Positions 17,860 to 32,032 are shown, counted from the first letter of the stretch. The stretch is DNA of 64,000 nucleotides from Streptomyces sp. TP-A0356 (GCF_001417775.1 NZ_BBZJ01000017.1:248001-312000), one strand, 5' to 3'. Made by a program: numbers and translations. The notes: generated by a model from the sequence alone, not told the origin.

Positions 17860-18462
17860 GGCGGAATCCTGACGCCGGCCTCGCCGGAGAGGCGTTTCCA
17901 TGGGGGCCGCCCGAGTGATGGCCCCCACCGGGGCTGAGCCGAACCGGGGTACGCCCCGGCCGCCGCCTGCCTGCTCTGCGGGCGACCGGGGCCGCACTGC
18001 TCGGCAGGCCGGCCGGGCCAGGGAACCGTGGCCCACGCATGGGCCGGGGTTGGCACCGCTGGACCGCGCGGCGAGGCCGTCGGGGTGGCGTCCCCCAGCA
18101 GGCGTGCCGACCGCCGAAGACCAGCCCACCCCCGAAGGCCAGCGCACCCCGGAAGGCCAGCCCACCCCGGAAGGCCAGCCCACCGCCGAAGGCCAGTGCG
18201 CCGCCGAAGGCCAGCCCACCCCCGAAGGCCAGCCCACCCCGGAAGGGCAGCCCACCCCCGAAGGCCAGCCCACCCCGGAAGGCCAGCGCACCGCCGAAGA
18301 CCAGCGCACCGCCGAAGACCAGCGCACCCCCGAAGACCAGCGCACCCCCGAAGACCAGCGCACCCCCGAAGGCCAGCCCACCCCCGAAGGCCAGCCCACC
18401 CCCGAAGGCCAGCCCACCCCCGAAGGCCAGCCCACCCCCGAAGGCCAGCCCACCGCCGAAGG
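17860..18462. other. Intergenic region containing a minisatellite
   Basis: About 600 bp between the weak hypothetical gene and polA. The left 240 bp shows nothing recognisable; the right 360 bp is the 18-bp repeat array listed separately, running to the polA stop codon. Confidence 0.7.

Positions 18463-18466
<4 letters not shown>
18107..18466. repeat. 18-bp minisatellite, 20 tandem units, abutting polA stop codon
   Basis: Twenty contiguous 18-bp units of the form CCCACCCCCGAAGGCCAG. Variants are confined to a few positions (CCC/CGC, ACC/GCC, CCC/CCG/GCC, GGC/GAC). The last unit overlaps the polA stop codon (TAG, 18463-18465 on the minus strand). Translated rightward it gives P-T-P-E-G-Q hexapeptides; leftward it gives G-V-G-W-P-S hexapeptides. 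Variants R-T-P-E-D-Q cluster in the centre, the sign of local unit duplication. Confidence 0.92.
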
Positions 18467-21189
<2,723 letters not shown>

Positions 21190-21334
21190 GTCCCCGATCC
21201 TGCCACGCCCCACTGACAGCGGAAGCCCTCCGGGCCCGGGCAGGAGCAGTCCCGGCCCGGGCGGCGGCGTTGTCGGCGGCGCGTGCGAGGATCGGAGACG
21301 TACCTCACAGGTGTACGCGAAGGGGAGGGCCGAG

Positions 21335-23614
<2,280 letters not shown>

Positions 23615-23664
23615 GCGTTTGCTCAGCCACGGCCGAGTGACACCCACGAACGGAGCAGTATCCC

Positions 23665-24153
23665 ATGGGCGAGCAGCACACCGTGAAGTTCCCGCAGCAA
23701 GTCGTCGAGGAGTACGCCGCGCTCGGCGTCGACCTGCCCGCCCTCTTCTCCGCCGGGCACCTGGGCACCCGCATGGGCGTCCAGATCGTCGAGGCCTCCG
23801 CGGAGCGCGTCGTCGGCACGATGCCGGTGGAGGGCAACACCCAGCCGTACGGACTGCTTCACGGCGGCGCCTCCGCCGTCCTCGCCGAGACCCTCGGGTC
23901 CGTGGGCTCCATGCTGCACGGCGGCAGCTCCAAGATCGCCGTCGGCGTGGACCTGAACTGCACCCACCACCGTGGGGTGCGCTCGGGCCTGGTCACCGGA
24001 GTCGCCACCCCCGTCCACCGGGGGCGCTCCACCGCGACGTACGAGATCGTGATCAGCGACGAGGAGGGCAAGCGCGTGTGCACCGCCCGCCTCACCTGTC
24101 TGCTGCGCGATGTGAACCCCGGCGACGAGGCACATGTGCCCGTGGCCGGCTGA
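23665..24153 (+). CDS. Hotdog-fold thioesterase (PaaI/YbgC-like)
   Basis: A 162-residue single-domain hotdog protein. The helix region GLLHGGASAVLAETLGSVGS carries the H-G-G and acidic residue used for thioester hydrolysis in PaaI-type enzymes, followed by V-G-V-D-L-N-C-T-H-H-R. It would hydrolyse an acyl- or aroyl-CoA; the substrate is unknown. It starts 51 bp after the molybdoenzyme gene on the same strand with an ATG, so the two may share a transcript. The PaaI-like core is complete, with a short extra N-terminus. Confidence 0.88.
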   Translation: MGEQHTVKFPQQVVEEYAALGVDLPALFSAGHLGTRMGVQIVEASAERVVGTMPVEGNTQPYGLLHGGASAVLAETLGSVGSMLHGGSSKIAVGVDLNCTHHRGVRSGLVTGVATPVHRGRSTATYEIVISDEEGKRVCTARLTCLLRDVNPGDEAHVPVAG

Positions 24154-24215
24154 GGCCCGAAGCCGACTTCCGCACCGCCGTTGATCCCGGGCACCCGGCG
24201 CCCTAGCTTCATGGC

Positions 24216-24638
24216 ATGGGAACGGGAGGAGTCCCCCGGCCGGGGTCGGCGGTGCTCGGGTTGTGGTCGGGACTGGTGCTGCTGACGGGTGGGTTGGCGA
24301 CCGGCTGCGTCAACTCCGGCTCCACGGACGCGTCGAGCACGGGGCGAACGGTCTCCGCCCCGGCGCCGCCACGGGCCACGCCTCCCGAGGAGCTGTGCGC
24401 TCGGGCGGTCGCGTACTGGTCGCGCAAGGTGCTGGACAGCGGCACCTACGGGGACTACCAGTCGATGGGGCTGTCCAACGGGCAGTACGAGATCCTGCGG
24501 ACGGTCGTGGACGCGGCACGGGCCGAGACGAAGCGTCAAGGCGCCCGGGCTGCCGACGAGTTGATCGACCGCAGGGCGCGCCGGGGCTGCGCCGACTGGT
24601 ACCGCCTGGGCGGTCCGAGCAAGGGCCCGTGGCAGTGA
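24216..24638 (+). CDS. Predicted lipoprotein of unknown function
   Basis: A 140-residue protein with a type II signal peptide: hydrophobic residues 13-27 then LATGC with Cys31 as the lipidated residue. The mature part has three further cysteines (about 61, 128 and in the tail) and a helical body with Y-W-S-R-K-V-L-D-S-G-T-Y-G-D-Y-Q-S-M-G-L and D-E-L-I-D-R-R-A-R-R-G-C-A-D-W-Y. I do not recognise the family. It overlaps the next gene by a GTGA junction, indicating translational coupling, so the two products probably act together at the membrane outer face. Confidence 0.72.
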   Translation: MGTGGVPRPGSAVLGLWSGLVLLTGGLATGCVNSGSTDASSTGRTVSAPAPPRATPPEELCARAVAYWSRKVLDSGTYGDYQSMGLSNGQYEILRTVVDAARAETKRQGARAADELIDRRARRGCADWYRLGGPSKGPWQ

Positions 24639-25252
24639 GCGGCGTCGGTCCCGTCGAGCCGGGCGAGGGCACGCACGCGGGGGACGTCCAGGACCGGGAC
24701 GTCTCGCTCCTCCTCACCCCTCCGCGCGGACGCCTCGCGGGGCTGTACGACCTGCACCGCCGTGCCGTCCTCGTGGCCGCGGCCGTCGCCGCCCTCCTCG
24801 CGGGCGGCGGCTACCTCTACGCCACCCGGCCGCAGGAGCCGCCGCCCCCGGCCCCGCCGTACCCCTCGCAGGTCGTCGACATCACCTATCTGAACTCCGG
24901 GGCCATGCCCGAGGACGCTCCGGCCAGGAGCTTCAGCTTCGCGGTGGCGCTGCGCGTGCAGTCCGGCCCGCCGGTCACCGTGACCCGGATAACCCAGCCC
25001 TACACCGGGCTCTCCGTGACCTCGACCCCCCGTCCTCCCTTCCGCACGAGCGCGGGCTCCGTCCGCACGATTGCCATCACCATGCATGTGACTGAATGCG
25101 GAAAGGTGCCCGAAAGCGCCGGACTCCCTTTCCTGGACGTAACTCTGCGTAATGCGCGCGCAATACAGGAGCAGAGTTTCATCCTCGGATCACGCTATGC
25201 GCAGGATCTCTCTCAAGCCCTGCAAGTAGCCTGCAGCAACGGTTCCAGGTAA
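24635..25252 (+). CDS. Membrane-anchored protein of unknown function, coupled to upstream lipoprotein
   Basis: A 205-residue protein starting at GTG 24635, whose GTGA overlaps the stop of the lipoprotein gene. Residues 1-40 are cytoplasmic, 44-64 form a membrane helix (A-V-L-V-A-A-A-V-A-A-L-L-A-G-G-G-Y-L-Y), then a Pro-rich linker leads to a beta-rich extracytoplasmic domain of about 120 residues. That domain contains F-S-F-A-V-A-L-R-V-Q-S-G-P-P-V-T-V and a late single pair of cysteines. No catalytic motif is seen. The 3' end is noticeably lower in GC than its surroundings. Confidence 0.72.
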   Translation: MSGVGPVEPGEGTHAGDVQDRDVSLLLTPPRGRLAGLYDLHRRAVLVAAAVAALLAGGGYLYATRPQEPPPPAPPYPSQVVDITYLNSGAMPEDAPARSFSFAVALRVQSGPPVTVTRITQPYTGLSVTSTPRPPFRTSAGSVRTIAITMHVTECGKVPESAGLPFLDVTLRNARAIQEQSFILGSRYAQDLSQALQVACSNGSR

Positions 25253-25539
25253 TCACCAAAACAGTCGAGACGCCTGAACACGGCGGCGTACGTCCTGCAG
25301 GTTCTCACTATGTGGACCGGGCGAATCGACCTGAATTCCGCTGTTCCACCCAGCCAGTACCGCTCTGCATTACCTCGTGTCATAACAAGAGCGTCACAGC
25401 CTTGGTCAGACTCTCCTCCACGTTCCCCACACACGCTTAGAGTCACGGCCAGTCACCGCGCGGTCGGAAAGTCACTTCGGCCCAGCGTTCGACTCGGCCA
25501 CTTCCAGGGGGGAGGGCCGTGCCAGGGAAAGGACTGATC

Positions 25540-26769
25540 GTGCGTCAACGTTCGCTCATCGCCATCACCGCCGCGCTGGCGGCGGGAGCACTGACCCTCA
25601 CCGCCTGCGGCTCGCGAAGCGGCGACAAGGGCTCGTCCGGCAGCAGCGGTGGCACCACTGTGACCATCGGCGTCGACGCCCCGCTGACCGGCGACCTGTC
25701 CGCGCTGGGCCTCGGCATCAAGAACTCGGTCGACCTCGCCGTCAACACCGCCAACAAGCAGAACTACGTCAAGGGCGTCACCTTCAAGATCGAGGCCCTC
25801 GACGACCAGGCGCAGCCCTCCTCGGGCCAGCAGAACGCCACCAAGCTCGTGGCCGACAACAGCGTCCTCGGCGCCGTCGGCCCGCTGAACTCCTCCGTCG
25901 CCGAGTCCATGCAGAAGGTCTTCGACGACGCCAAGCTGGTCGAGGTCTCCCCCGCCAACACCAACCCGGCCCTCACCCAGGGCACGAACTGGCAGAAGAC
26001 GAAGGCCCGTCCGTACAAGTCGTACTACCGCACGGCGACCACGGACGCCATCCAGGGCCCGTTCGCCGCTCAGTACGTCTACAACACCGCCAAGAAGAAG
26101 AAGGTCTTCGTCATCGACGACAAGAAGACCTACGGCGCGGGCCTCGCCGCCACCTTCACCGAAGAGTTCAAGAAGCTCGGCGGCCAGGTCGCCGGCACCG
26201 AGCACATCAACCCCGACACCAAGGACTTCTCCGCGGTCGCCACCAAGGTGAAGAACTCCGGCGCCGAGGTCGTCTACTACGGCGGCGAGTACCCGCAGGC
26301 CGGTCCGCTCAGCAAGCAGATCAAGGCCGCCGGTGCCAAGATCCCGGTCGTCGGCGGCGACGGTATGTTCGACCCGACATTCATCAAGCTGGCCGGCAGC
26401 GACAGCACCGGCGACCTCGCCACCTCGGTCGGCGCCCCGGTCGAGAAGCTCGACTCGGCCAAGCAGTTCGTGGCCAACTACAAGGCCGCCGGCTACAAGG
26501 AGGACTACGCCGCCTACGGCGGTTACTCCTACGACTCCGCGTGGGCGATCATCGAGGCCGTGAAGAAGGTCGTCGACGACAACGGCGGCAAGCTGCCCTC
26601 CGACGCCCGCGCCAAGGTCACCGCCGCGATGCAGAACGTCTCCTTCGACGGTGTGACCGGCAAGGTCTCCTTCGACGAATACGGTGACGCCACCAACAAG
26701 CAGCTCACCGTGTACGCCGTGCAGAACGGTGCCTGGAAGTCCGTGCAGTCCGGTACCTACACGGGCTGA
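25540..26769 (+). CDS. livJ: Branched-chain amino acid ABC transporter, substrate-binding lipoprotein
   Basis: This 409-residue periplasmic-type binding protein (peripla_BP_6 family) would capture leucine/isoleucine/valine or a related ligand outside the membrane for the LivHM permease. Its signal peptide ends in LTLTAC with Cys23 as the lipid anchor, followed by a Ser/Gly linker. The mature protein begins V-T-I-G-V-D-A-P-L-T-G-D and has A-V-G-P-L-N-S-S-V and V-Y-Y-G-G-E-Y. GTG 25540 with AAAGGA upstream is preferred to the earlier in-frame GTG (25519). It is followed by livH after 113 bp and heads the livJHMGF operon. Confidence 0.92.
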   Translation: MRQRSLIAITAALAAGALTLTACGSRSGDKGSSGSSGGTTVTIGVDAPLTGDLSALGLGIKNSVDLAVNTANKQNYVKGVTFKIEALDDQAQPSSGQQNATKLVADNSVLGAVGPLNSSVAESMQKVFDDAKLVEVSPANTNPALTQGTNWQKTKARPYKSYYRTATTDAIQGPFAAQYVYNTAKKKKVFVIDDKKTYGAGLAATFTEEFKKLGGQVAGTEHINPDTKDFSAVATKVKNSGAEVVYYGGEYPQAGPLSKQIKAAGAKIPVVGGDGMFDPTFIKLAGSDSTGDLATSVGAPVEKLDSAKQFVANYKAAGYKEDYAAYGGYSYDSAWAIIEAVKKVVDDNGGKLPSDARAKVTAAMQNVSFDGVTGKVSFDEYGDATNKQLTVYAVQNGAWKSVQSGTYTG

Positions 26770-26882
26770 CCCCCGAGCCCGCACCACCCACGAGCCGCGC
26801 GGGGCGCTGTTCCACTGGCGCCCCGCGCGCACTCGCATCCGGCCACATTCGTCGAACATCCGAAAGTCTCGGAGGACATGCG

Positions 26883-27815
26883 GTGAACGAACTGCCGCAG
26901 CAGCTGGTCAACGGCCTGCTACTAGGATCCATGTACGGCCTGGTCGCCATCGGCTACACAATGGTCTACGGCATCGTCCAGCTCATCAACTTCGCCCACG
27001 GCGAGATCTTCATGACCGGGGCCTTCGGTGCCCTCACGGTCTATGTGTACGTCCTGCCCAACGGCACCTCCATGTGGGTCGCGCTGCCGCTGATGCTCAT
27101 CGGCGCGATCCTGGTCGCCGTCATCGTCGCCGTGGGGGCGGAACGGTTCGCCTACCGACCTCTGCGCAACGCGCCGCGCCTGGCCCCCCTCATCACGGCC
27201 ATCGGCCTCTCCCTCGCCCTGCAGCAGGCGGTCTGGGCCTGGTACCCCGACGCCAAGTCCGCCCGCACCTTCCCGCAGATCGGCGGAGGCCCCTTCCACA
27301 TCGGCAGTGTCACCATCCAGACCGGTGACATCTTCCTTCTCGCCGCGGCCCCCATCAGCATGGCCGTCCTGGCCTACTTCGTCATGAAGACTCGCACCGG
27401 ACGCGGTATGCAGGCCACCGCCCAGGACCCGGACACCGCCAAGCTCATGGGTGTCAACACCGACCGCATCATCGTGATCGCCTTCGCGCTGGGCGCCACC
27501 TTCGCCGCGGTCGGGGCCGTCGCCTACGGTCTGAAGTACGGTCAGATCGAGTTCCGCATGGGCTTCATCCTCGGCCTGAAGGCCTTCACCGCGGCCGTCC
27601 TCGGTGGCATCGGCAACATCTACGGAGCCATGATCGGCGGCGTCGTCCTCGGCATCGCCGAGACCCTGGCCACCGCCTACATCGCCGACCTTCCCGGCAT
27701 GGAGAAGTTCGGCAGCCAGTCCTGGGCTGATGTCTGGGCGTTCGTACTCCTCATCCTCGTGCTGCTGTTCCGGCCCCAGGGCCTGCTCGGCGAGCGCGTC
27801 GCGGACAGGGCGTGA
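26883..27815 (+). CDS. livH: Branched-chain amino acid ABC transporter permease LivH
   Basis: This 310-residue permease has about eight membrane helices. The start MNELPQQLVNGLLLGSMYG and the following G-Y-T-M-V-Y-G-I-V-Q-L-I-N-F-A-H-G-E are diagnostic for LivH. The cytoplasmic coupling loop M-Q-A-T-A-Q-D-P-D-T-A-K-L-M-G-V-N (EAA-like, contacts the ATPases) is present. GTG 26883 is preceded by TCGGAGGA. Its stop overlaps a possible GTG start of livM, so translation is coupled. Confidence 0.93.
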   Translation: MNELPQQLVNGLLLGSMYGLVAIGYTMVYGIVQLINFAHGEIFMTGAFGALTVYVYVLPNGTSMWVALPLMLIGAILVAVIVAVGAERFAYRPLRNAPRLAPLITAIGLSLALQQAVWAWYPDAKSARTFPQIGGGPFHIGSVTIQTGDIFLLAAAPISMAVLAYFVMKTRTGRGMQATAQDPDTAKLMGVNTDRIIVIAFALGATFAAVGAVAYGLKYGQIEFRMGFILGLKAFTAAVLGGIGNIYGAMIGGVVLGIAETLATAYIADLPGMEKFGSQSWADVWAFVLLILVLLFRPQGLLGERVADRA

Positions 27816-27820
27816 CACCG

Positions 27821-29647
27821 ATGACCACACAGACCACCGCTCCCGACACCCCCAGCACCCCCGCCACCGGTGCTCCGTCCGGCCTCATCGGCATCCCGAC
27901 GCGCATCGGCCGCGCCCTCGCCACCGCGGGCGGCGCCCTCACCATCGTCTCGACCTTCCTTGCCTGGACATGGACCAGCGCGTTCCCCGGTGACCTCACC
28001 ATCAACGGCTACCCGGGCGGCCTGCAGGTCCTCGTCCTTCTGGGCGGCGCCCTCACCACGCTGTTCGCTCTCGCCTCCTACGGCGTCAGGGGCCTGCGCC
28101 GGCTCGTACCCGCCGGCGCCGACGCGGCCATCAAGTTCGCCGCCATCGCCACCTTCGCCACCGCCTGGTACACGGTCCTCGCGATCAGCGTGGAACTCGG
28201 CGGCCTCGTCAACCTGGAGCCCGGCGGCTTCATCGTGGCGATCAGCAGCCTCGCCGCCCTCGTCGGCTCCCTCGCCCTGCCCTTCGAACGGCCCGCGCCG
28301 GACCCCATCGACCCGGATGACTCGGCCTGGGAGCACGTCAAGCACCGGGCCTCCCATCGTTGGGCGACGGCCAGGGCGGCCTTCGCCTCCGGCACGCCGC
28401 GCCCCGTGGGCAAGCTGCCCGCCTACGCCGAGATCCTGATCATCGTCGCGGTCCTCGGACTGGGTCTGACCGTCTTCACCTACGGCATCGGCACCCCGTA
28501 CGACGAACTCTTCATCGGCTTCCTGATCACCGCCGGCTTCGGTTTCGCCGCCCTCAACAAGTCCGGTCTGATCGGCCAGGCGTCCCAGCTGACCGCCCGC
28601 CACAAGAACATCACCATCTGCGGCGCGTTCGTCGCGGCGGCGCTGTTCCCCTTCACCCAGACCGACGACCAGTACGCCACCCTCGGCGTCTACATCCTGA
28701 TCTTCGCCACCGTCGCCCTGGGCCTGAACATCGTCGTCGGCCTCGCCGGCCTGCTCGACCTCGGATACGTCGCCTTCCTGGGTGTCGGCGCCTACGCCGC
28801 GGCCCTGGTCTCCGGCTCCCCGAGCTCGCCCTTCCACGTGCACTTCCCGTTCTGGGCCGCCGTCCTCATCGGCGCCGCGGCCTCGCTCACCTTCGGCGTC
28901 CTCATCGGCGCCCCCACCCTGCGACTGCGCGGCGACTACCTCGCCATCGTCACCCTCGGCTTCGGTGAGATCTTCCGTATCACGGCGAACAACCTGGACG
29001 GCACCTCCGGGCCGGACCTCACCAACGGCTCCAACGGCATCTCCTCGATCCCGAACCTGAACATCCTGGGCTTCGACTTCGGCGCCCAGCACGACATCGG
29101 CGGGTTCACCATCGGCCGGTTCGCCAACTACTTCTTCCTGATGCTGATCATCACGGCCGTCGTCGTCCTCGTCTTCCGGCGCAGCGGCGACTCGCGCATC
29201 GGCCGTGCCTGGGTGGCCATCCGCGAGGACGAGACCGCCGCCCTCGCCATGGGCATCAACGGCTTCCGGGTCAAGCTCATCGCCTTCGCCGTCGGCGCCT
29301 CCCTCGCCGGTCTCGCCGGCACGGTCCAGGCCCACGTCACCTACACGGTCACGCCCGAGCAGTACCTGTTCGCCGGTCCCATCCCGCCCAACTCGGCCTT
29401 CCTGCTGGCCGCGGTCGTCCTCGGCGGCATGGGTACCATCAGCGGCCCGCTCATCGGCGCCGCACTGCTCTTCCTGATCCCGAACAAGCTCCAGTTCCTC
29501 GGCAACTACCAGCTCTTCGCGTTCGGCGTCGCGCTCATCCTGCTGATGCGCTTCCGTCCGGAGGGCCTCATCCCGAACCGGCGCCGCCAGCTGGAATTCC
29601 ACGAAGAGGCGGAAGCGCCCACAGTCCTCAGCACGACAGGGGCCTGA
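27821..29647 (+). CDS. livM: Branched-chain amino acid ABC transporter permease LivM with long N-terminal membrane extension
   Basis: About 608 residues, compared with 350-420 for typical LivM. The C-terminal part is a standard LivM permease (G-L-N-I-V-V-G-L-A-G-L-L-D-L-G-Y-V-A-F, L-R-G-D-Y-L-A-I-V-T-L-G-F-G-E-I, coupling loop W-V-A-I-R-E-D-E-T-A-A-L-A-M-G-I-N). The first approximately 200 residues form an additional region with three or four hydrophobic segments and a short cytoplasmic loop (S-A-W-E-H-V-K-H-R-A-S-H-R-W). ATG 27821 has a better-placed GGACAGGG site than GTG 27812, which overlaps the livH stop. It ends 5 bp before livG. Confidence 0.9.
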   Translation: MTTQTTAPDTPSTPATGAPSGLIGIPTRIGRALATAGGALTIVSTFLAWTWTSAFPGDLTINGYPGGLQVLVLLGGALTTLFALASYGVRGLRRLVPAGADAAIKFAAIATFATAWYTVLAISVELGGLVNLEPGGFIVAISSLAALVGSLALPFERPAPDPIDPDDSAWEHVKHRASHRWATARAAFASGTPRPVGKLPAYAEILIIVAVLGLGLTVFTYGIGTPYDELFIGFLITAGFGFAALNKSGLIGQASQLTARHKNITICGAFVAAALFPFTQTDDQYATLGVYILIFATVALGLNIVVGLAGLLDLGYVAFLGVGAYAAALVSGSPSSPFHVHFPFWAAVLIGAAASLTFGVLIGAPTLRLRGDYLAIVTLGFGEIFRITANNLDGTSGPDLTNGSNGISSIPNLNILGFDFGAQHDIGGFTIGRFANYFFLMLIITAVVVLVFRRSGDSRIGRAWVAIREDETAALAMGINGFRVKLIAFAVGASLAGLAGTVQAHVTYTVTPEQYLFAGPIPPNSAFLLAAVVLGGMGTISGPLIGAALLFLIPNKLQFLGNYQLFAFGVALILLMRFRPEGLIPNRRRQLEFHEEAEAPTVLSTTGA

Positions 29648-29652
29648 CCACG

Positions 29653-30564
29653 ATGACCACCGACACCACCACCAAGGGCGCCACGCCCGGCGCCACGGCC
29701 CCCGGCCAGGTCGTACTCGACGCGCGCGGCGTCACCATGCGCTTCGGCGGCCTGACCGCCGTACGCAACGTCGACCTCACCGTCAACAGCGGCGAGATCG
29801 TCGGCCTCATCGGCCCCAACGGCGCCGGCAAGACGACCTTCTTCAACTGCCTGACGGGCCTGTACGTCCCCACCGAGGGCGAAGTCCGCTACAAGGGCAG
29901 AGTCCTGCCGCCCAAGTCCTTCAAGGTGACCGCCGCAGGCATCGCCCGCACCTTCCAGAACATCCGGCTCTTCGCCAACATGACGGTCCTGGAGAACGTG
30001 CTGGTCGGGCGGCACACCCGCACCAAGGAAGGCTTCTGGTCGGCCGTGCTGCGCGGCCCGGGCTTCCACAGAGCCGAAGCCGCCTCCCGCGCACGCGCCA
30101 TGGAGCTGCTGGAGTTCGTCGGCCTCGCCGACAAGGCCGAACACCTCGCCCGCAACCTGCCCTACGGCGAACAGCGCAAGCTTGAGATCGCGCGCGCCCT
30201 GGCGAGCGAACCGGGCCTGCTGCTCCTCGACGAGCCCACCGCCGGTATGAACCCGCAGGAGACCAGGGCCACCGAGGAACTGGTCTTCGCCATCCGGGAC
30301 AAGGGCATCGCCGTCCTCGTCATCGAGCACGACATGCGGTTCATCTTCAACCTCTGCGACCGCGTCGCCGTCCTCGTCCAGGGCGAGAAGCTCATCGAGG
30401 GGGACAGCGCGACCGTCCAGGGCGACGAGCGCGTCATCGCCGCGTACCTCGGCGAGCCGTTCGAGAACGCCCCCGGCGACGAAGAGGTCGCCGAGGTCGA
30501 GGCCGCCGAGGCACACGCCGAGACCCAGACGGATGCCGCGCCCGGCAAGGAGAACGACCGATGA
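29653..30564 (+). CDS. livG: Branched-chain amino acid ABC transporter ATPase LivG
   Basis: This 303-residue ATP-binding subunit has Walker A GPNGAGKT at about residues 55-62, the LivG-specific R-T-F-Q-N-I-R-L-F, signature LPYGEQRKLEIARAL, Walker B LLLLDEPTAGMNP and the switch His in V-I-E-H-D-M. A 35-residue acidic tail (E/A/D-rich, about residues 270-303) extends beyond the usual end. It powers LivHM with LivF. The last bases overlap livF as ATGA, giving tight coupling. Confidence 0.95.
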   Translation: MTTDTTTKGATPGATAPGQVVLDARGVTMRFGGLTAVRNVDLTVNSGEIVGLIGPNGAGKTTFFNCLTGLYVPTEGEVRYKGRVLPPKSFKVTAAGIARTFQNIRLFANMTVLENVLVGRHTRTKEGFWSAVLRGPGFHRAEAASRARAMELLEFVGLADKAEHLARNLPYGEQRKLEIARALASEPGLLLLDEPTAGMNPQETRATEELVFAIRDKGIAVLVIEHDMRFIFNLCDRVAVLVQGEKLIEGDSATVQGDERVIAAYLGEPFENAPGDEEVAEVEAAEAHAETQTDAAPGKENDR

Positions 30565-31277
30565 CCGCACTGCTCGAAGTCGAGGACCTCAGGGTCGCCT
30601 ACGGCAAGATCGAAGCCGTCAAGGGCATCTCCTTCAAGGTCGACGCCGGCGAGGTCGTCACCCTCATCGGTACCAACGGCGCCGGCAAGACCACCACCCT
30701 GCGCACCCTCTCCGGCCTCCTCAAGCCGGTCGGCGGCCAGATCAGGTTCAACGGCAAGTCGCTCAAGAAGTACCCCGCCCACCAGATCGTCTCGCTGGGA
30801 CTCGCCCACTCCCCCGAGGGGCGGCACATCTTCCCCCGCATGACCATCGAGGACAACCTGCGGCTCGGAGCGTTCCTGCGCAGCGACAAGCCGGGCATCG
30901 AGCAGGACATCCAGCGGGCCTACGACCTCTTCCCCATCCTCGGGGAGCGCAGGAAGCAGGCGGCCGGCACCCTCTCGGGCGGTGAACAGCAGATGCTGGC
31001 GATGGGCCGGGCCCTGATGTCCCAGCCGAAGCTGCTCATGCTCGACGAGCCGTCGATGGGTCTGTCCCCCATCATGATGCAGAAGATCATGTCGACCATC
31101 GCCGAGCTGAAGTCGCAGGGCACGACGATCCTCCTCGTCGAGCAGAACGCCCAGGCGGCTCTGTCGCTCGCCGACCACGGCCATGTGATGGAGGTCGGCA
31201 ACATCGTCCTCTCGGGCACCGGGCAGGACCTGCTGCACGACGAGTCCGTGCGGAAGGCGTACCTGGGCGAGGACTGA
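30561..31277 (+). CDS. livF: Branched-chain amino acid ABC transporter ATPase LivF
   Basis: This 238-residue ATPase has Walker A GTNGAGKTT, the LivF-type L-A-H-S-P-E-G-R-H-I-F-P, signature LSGGEQQMLAMGRAL, Walker B LMLDEPSMGLSP and switch region L-L-V-E-Q-N-A. It has standard length and ends A-Y-L-G-E-D. It forms the heterodimeric motor with LivG and is the last gene of the livJHMGF operon; a strong hairpin follows. Confidence 0.95.
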   Translation: MTALLEVEDLRVAYGKIEAVKGISFKVDAGEVVTLIGTNGAGKTTTLRTLSGLLKPVGGQIRFNGKSLKKYPAHQIVSLGLAHSPEGRHIFPRMTIEDNLRLGAFLRSDKPGIEQDIQRAYDLFPILGERRKQAAGTLSGGEQQMLAMGRALMSQPKLLMLDEPSMGLSPIMMQKIMSTIAELKSQGTTILLVEQNAQAALSLADHGHVMEVGNIVLSGTGQDLLHDESVRKAYLGED

Positions 31278-31322
31278 GCTCCCCGTACCAGGCGCCCGGC
31301 GTCTCCTCCTGAGGCATACGAA

Positions 31323-31359
31323 GAGGCCCGCACCCCCTGCTTCCGGGGGCGCGGGCCTC
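31323..31359. terminator. Bidirectional hairpin between livF and the ANTAR regulator gene
   Basis: GAGGCCCGC-A-CCCCC (31323-31337) pairs with GGGGG-CGCGGGCCTC (ending 31359) around a short TGCTTCC loop, a stem of about 14 pairs with one bulge. It lies between convergent genes and can serve both. Confidence 0.8.
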
Positions 31360-31381
31360 ACTCGTACGGGGGCCGCGGGCG

Positions 31382-32032
31382 TCAGCCCTTCGAGGCCTTC
31401 TTCTCCTCGGCGTCCTGGATGACGGCCTCGGCGACCTGCTGCATGGACATACGGCGGTCCATGGAGGTCTTCTGGATCCAGCGGAAGGCGGCGGGCTCGG
31501 TGAGCCCGTACTCGGTCTGCAGGATGGACTTCGCCCGGTCGACGAGCTTGCGGGTCTCCAGCCGCTGCGTGAGGTCCGCGACCTCCTGCTCCAGCGTCTT
31601 CAGCTCGTTGAACCGCGAGACGGCCATCTCGATCGCCGGTACGACGTCGCTCTTGCTGAACGGCTTGACCAGGTACGCCATGGCGCCCGCGTCCCGGGCC
31701 CGCTCGACGAGGTCGCGCTGCGAGAAGGCGGTGAGCATGAGCACCGGGGCGATGCGCTCCTCGGCGATCCTCTCGGCCGCGGAGATGCCGTCGAGCTTCG
31801 GCATCTTCACATCCAGGATCACCAGGTCCGGCCGGTGCTCACGGGCCAGCTCGACGGCCTGCTCGCCGTCGCCGGCCTCACCGACGACGCTGTAGCCCTC
31901 TTCCTCGAGCATCTCTTTGAGGTCGAGCCGGATGAGCGCCTCGTCCTCGGCGATGACGACACGGGTCGTCAGCGGAGGCACATGCGACTTGTCGTCGTCG
32001 GCGACGGGCTGGGGCGACTCGGGGGCGGTCAC
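31382..32032 (-). CDS. pdtaR: ANTAR-domain response regulator (PdtaR-like antiterminator)
   Basis: A 216-residue regulator. The receiver domain (about residues 24-140) has E-D-E near the start, the phosphoacceptor in DLVILDVKMPKLDG, the T-A-F-S switch and the Lys in YLVKPFSKSD. A coiled-coil linker leads to an ANTAR RNA-binding domain (about 165-212) with RAKSILQTEYGLTEPAAFRWIQ. ANTAR proteins bind paired hairpins in nascent RNA and prevent termination. The PdtaS-type kinase is not in this window, as is usual in actinobacteria where the pair is split. GTG 32032 has GAGGAG upstream. Confidence 0.92.
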   Translation of the reverse strand: MTAPESPQPVADDDKSHVPPLTTRVVIAEDEALIRLDLKEMLEEEGYSVVGEAGDGEQAVELAREHRPDLVILDVKMPKLDGISAAERIAEERIAPVLMLTAFSQRDLVERARDAGAMAYLVKPFSKSDVVPAIEMAVSRFNELKTLEQEVADLTQRLETRKLVDRAKSILQTEYGLTEPAAFRWIQKTSMDRRMSMQQVAEAVIQDAEEKKASKG

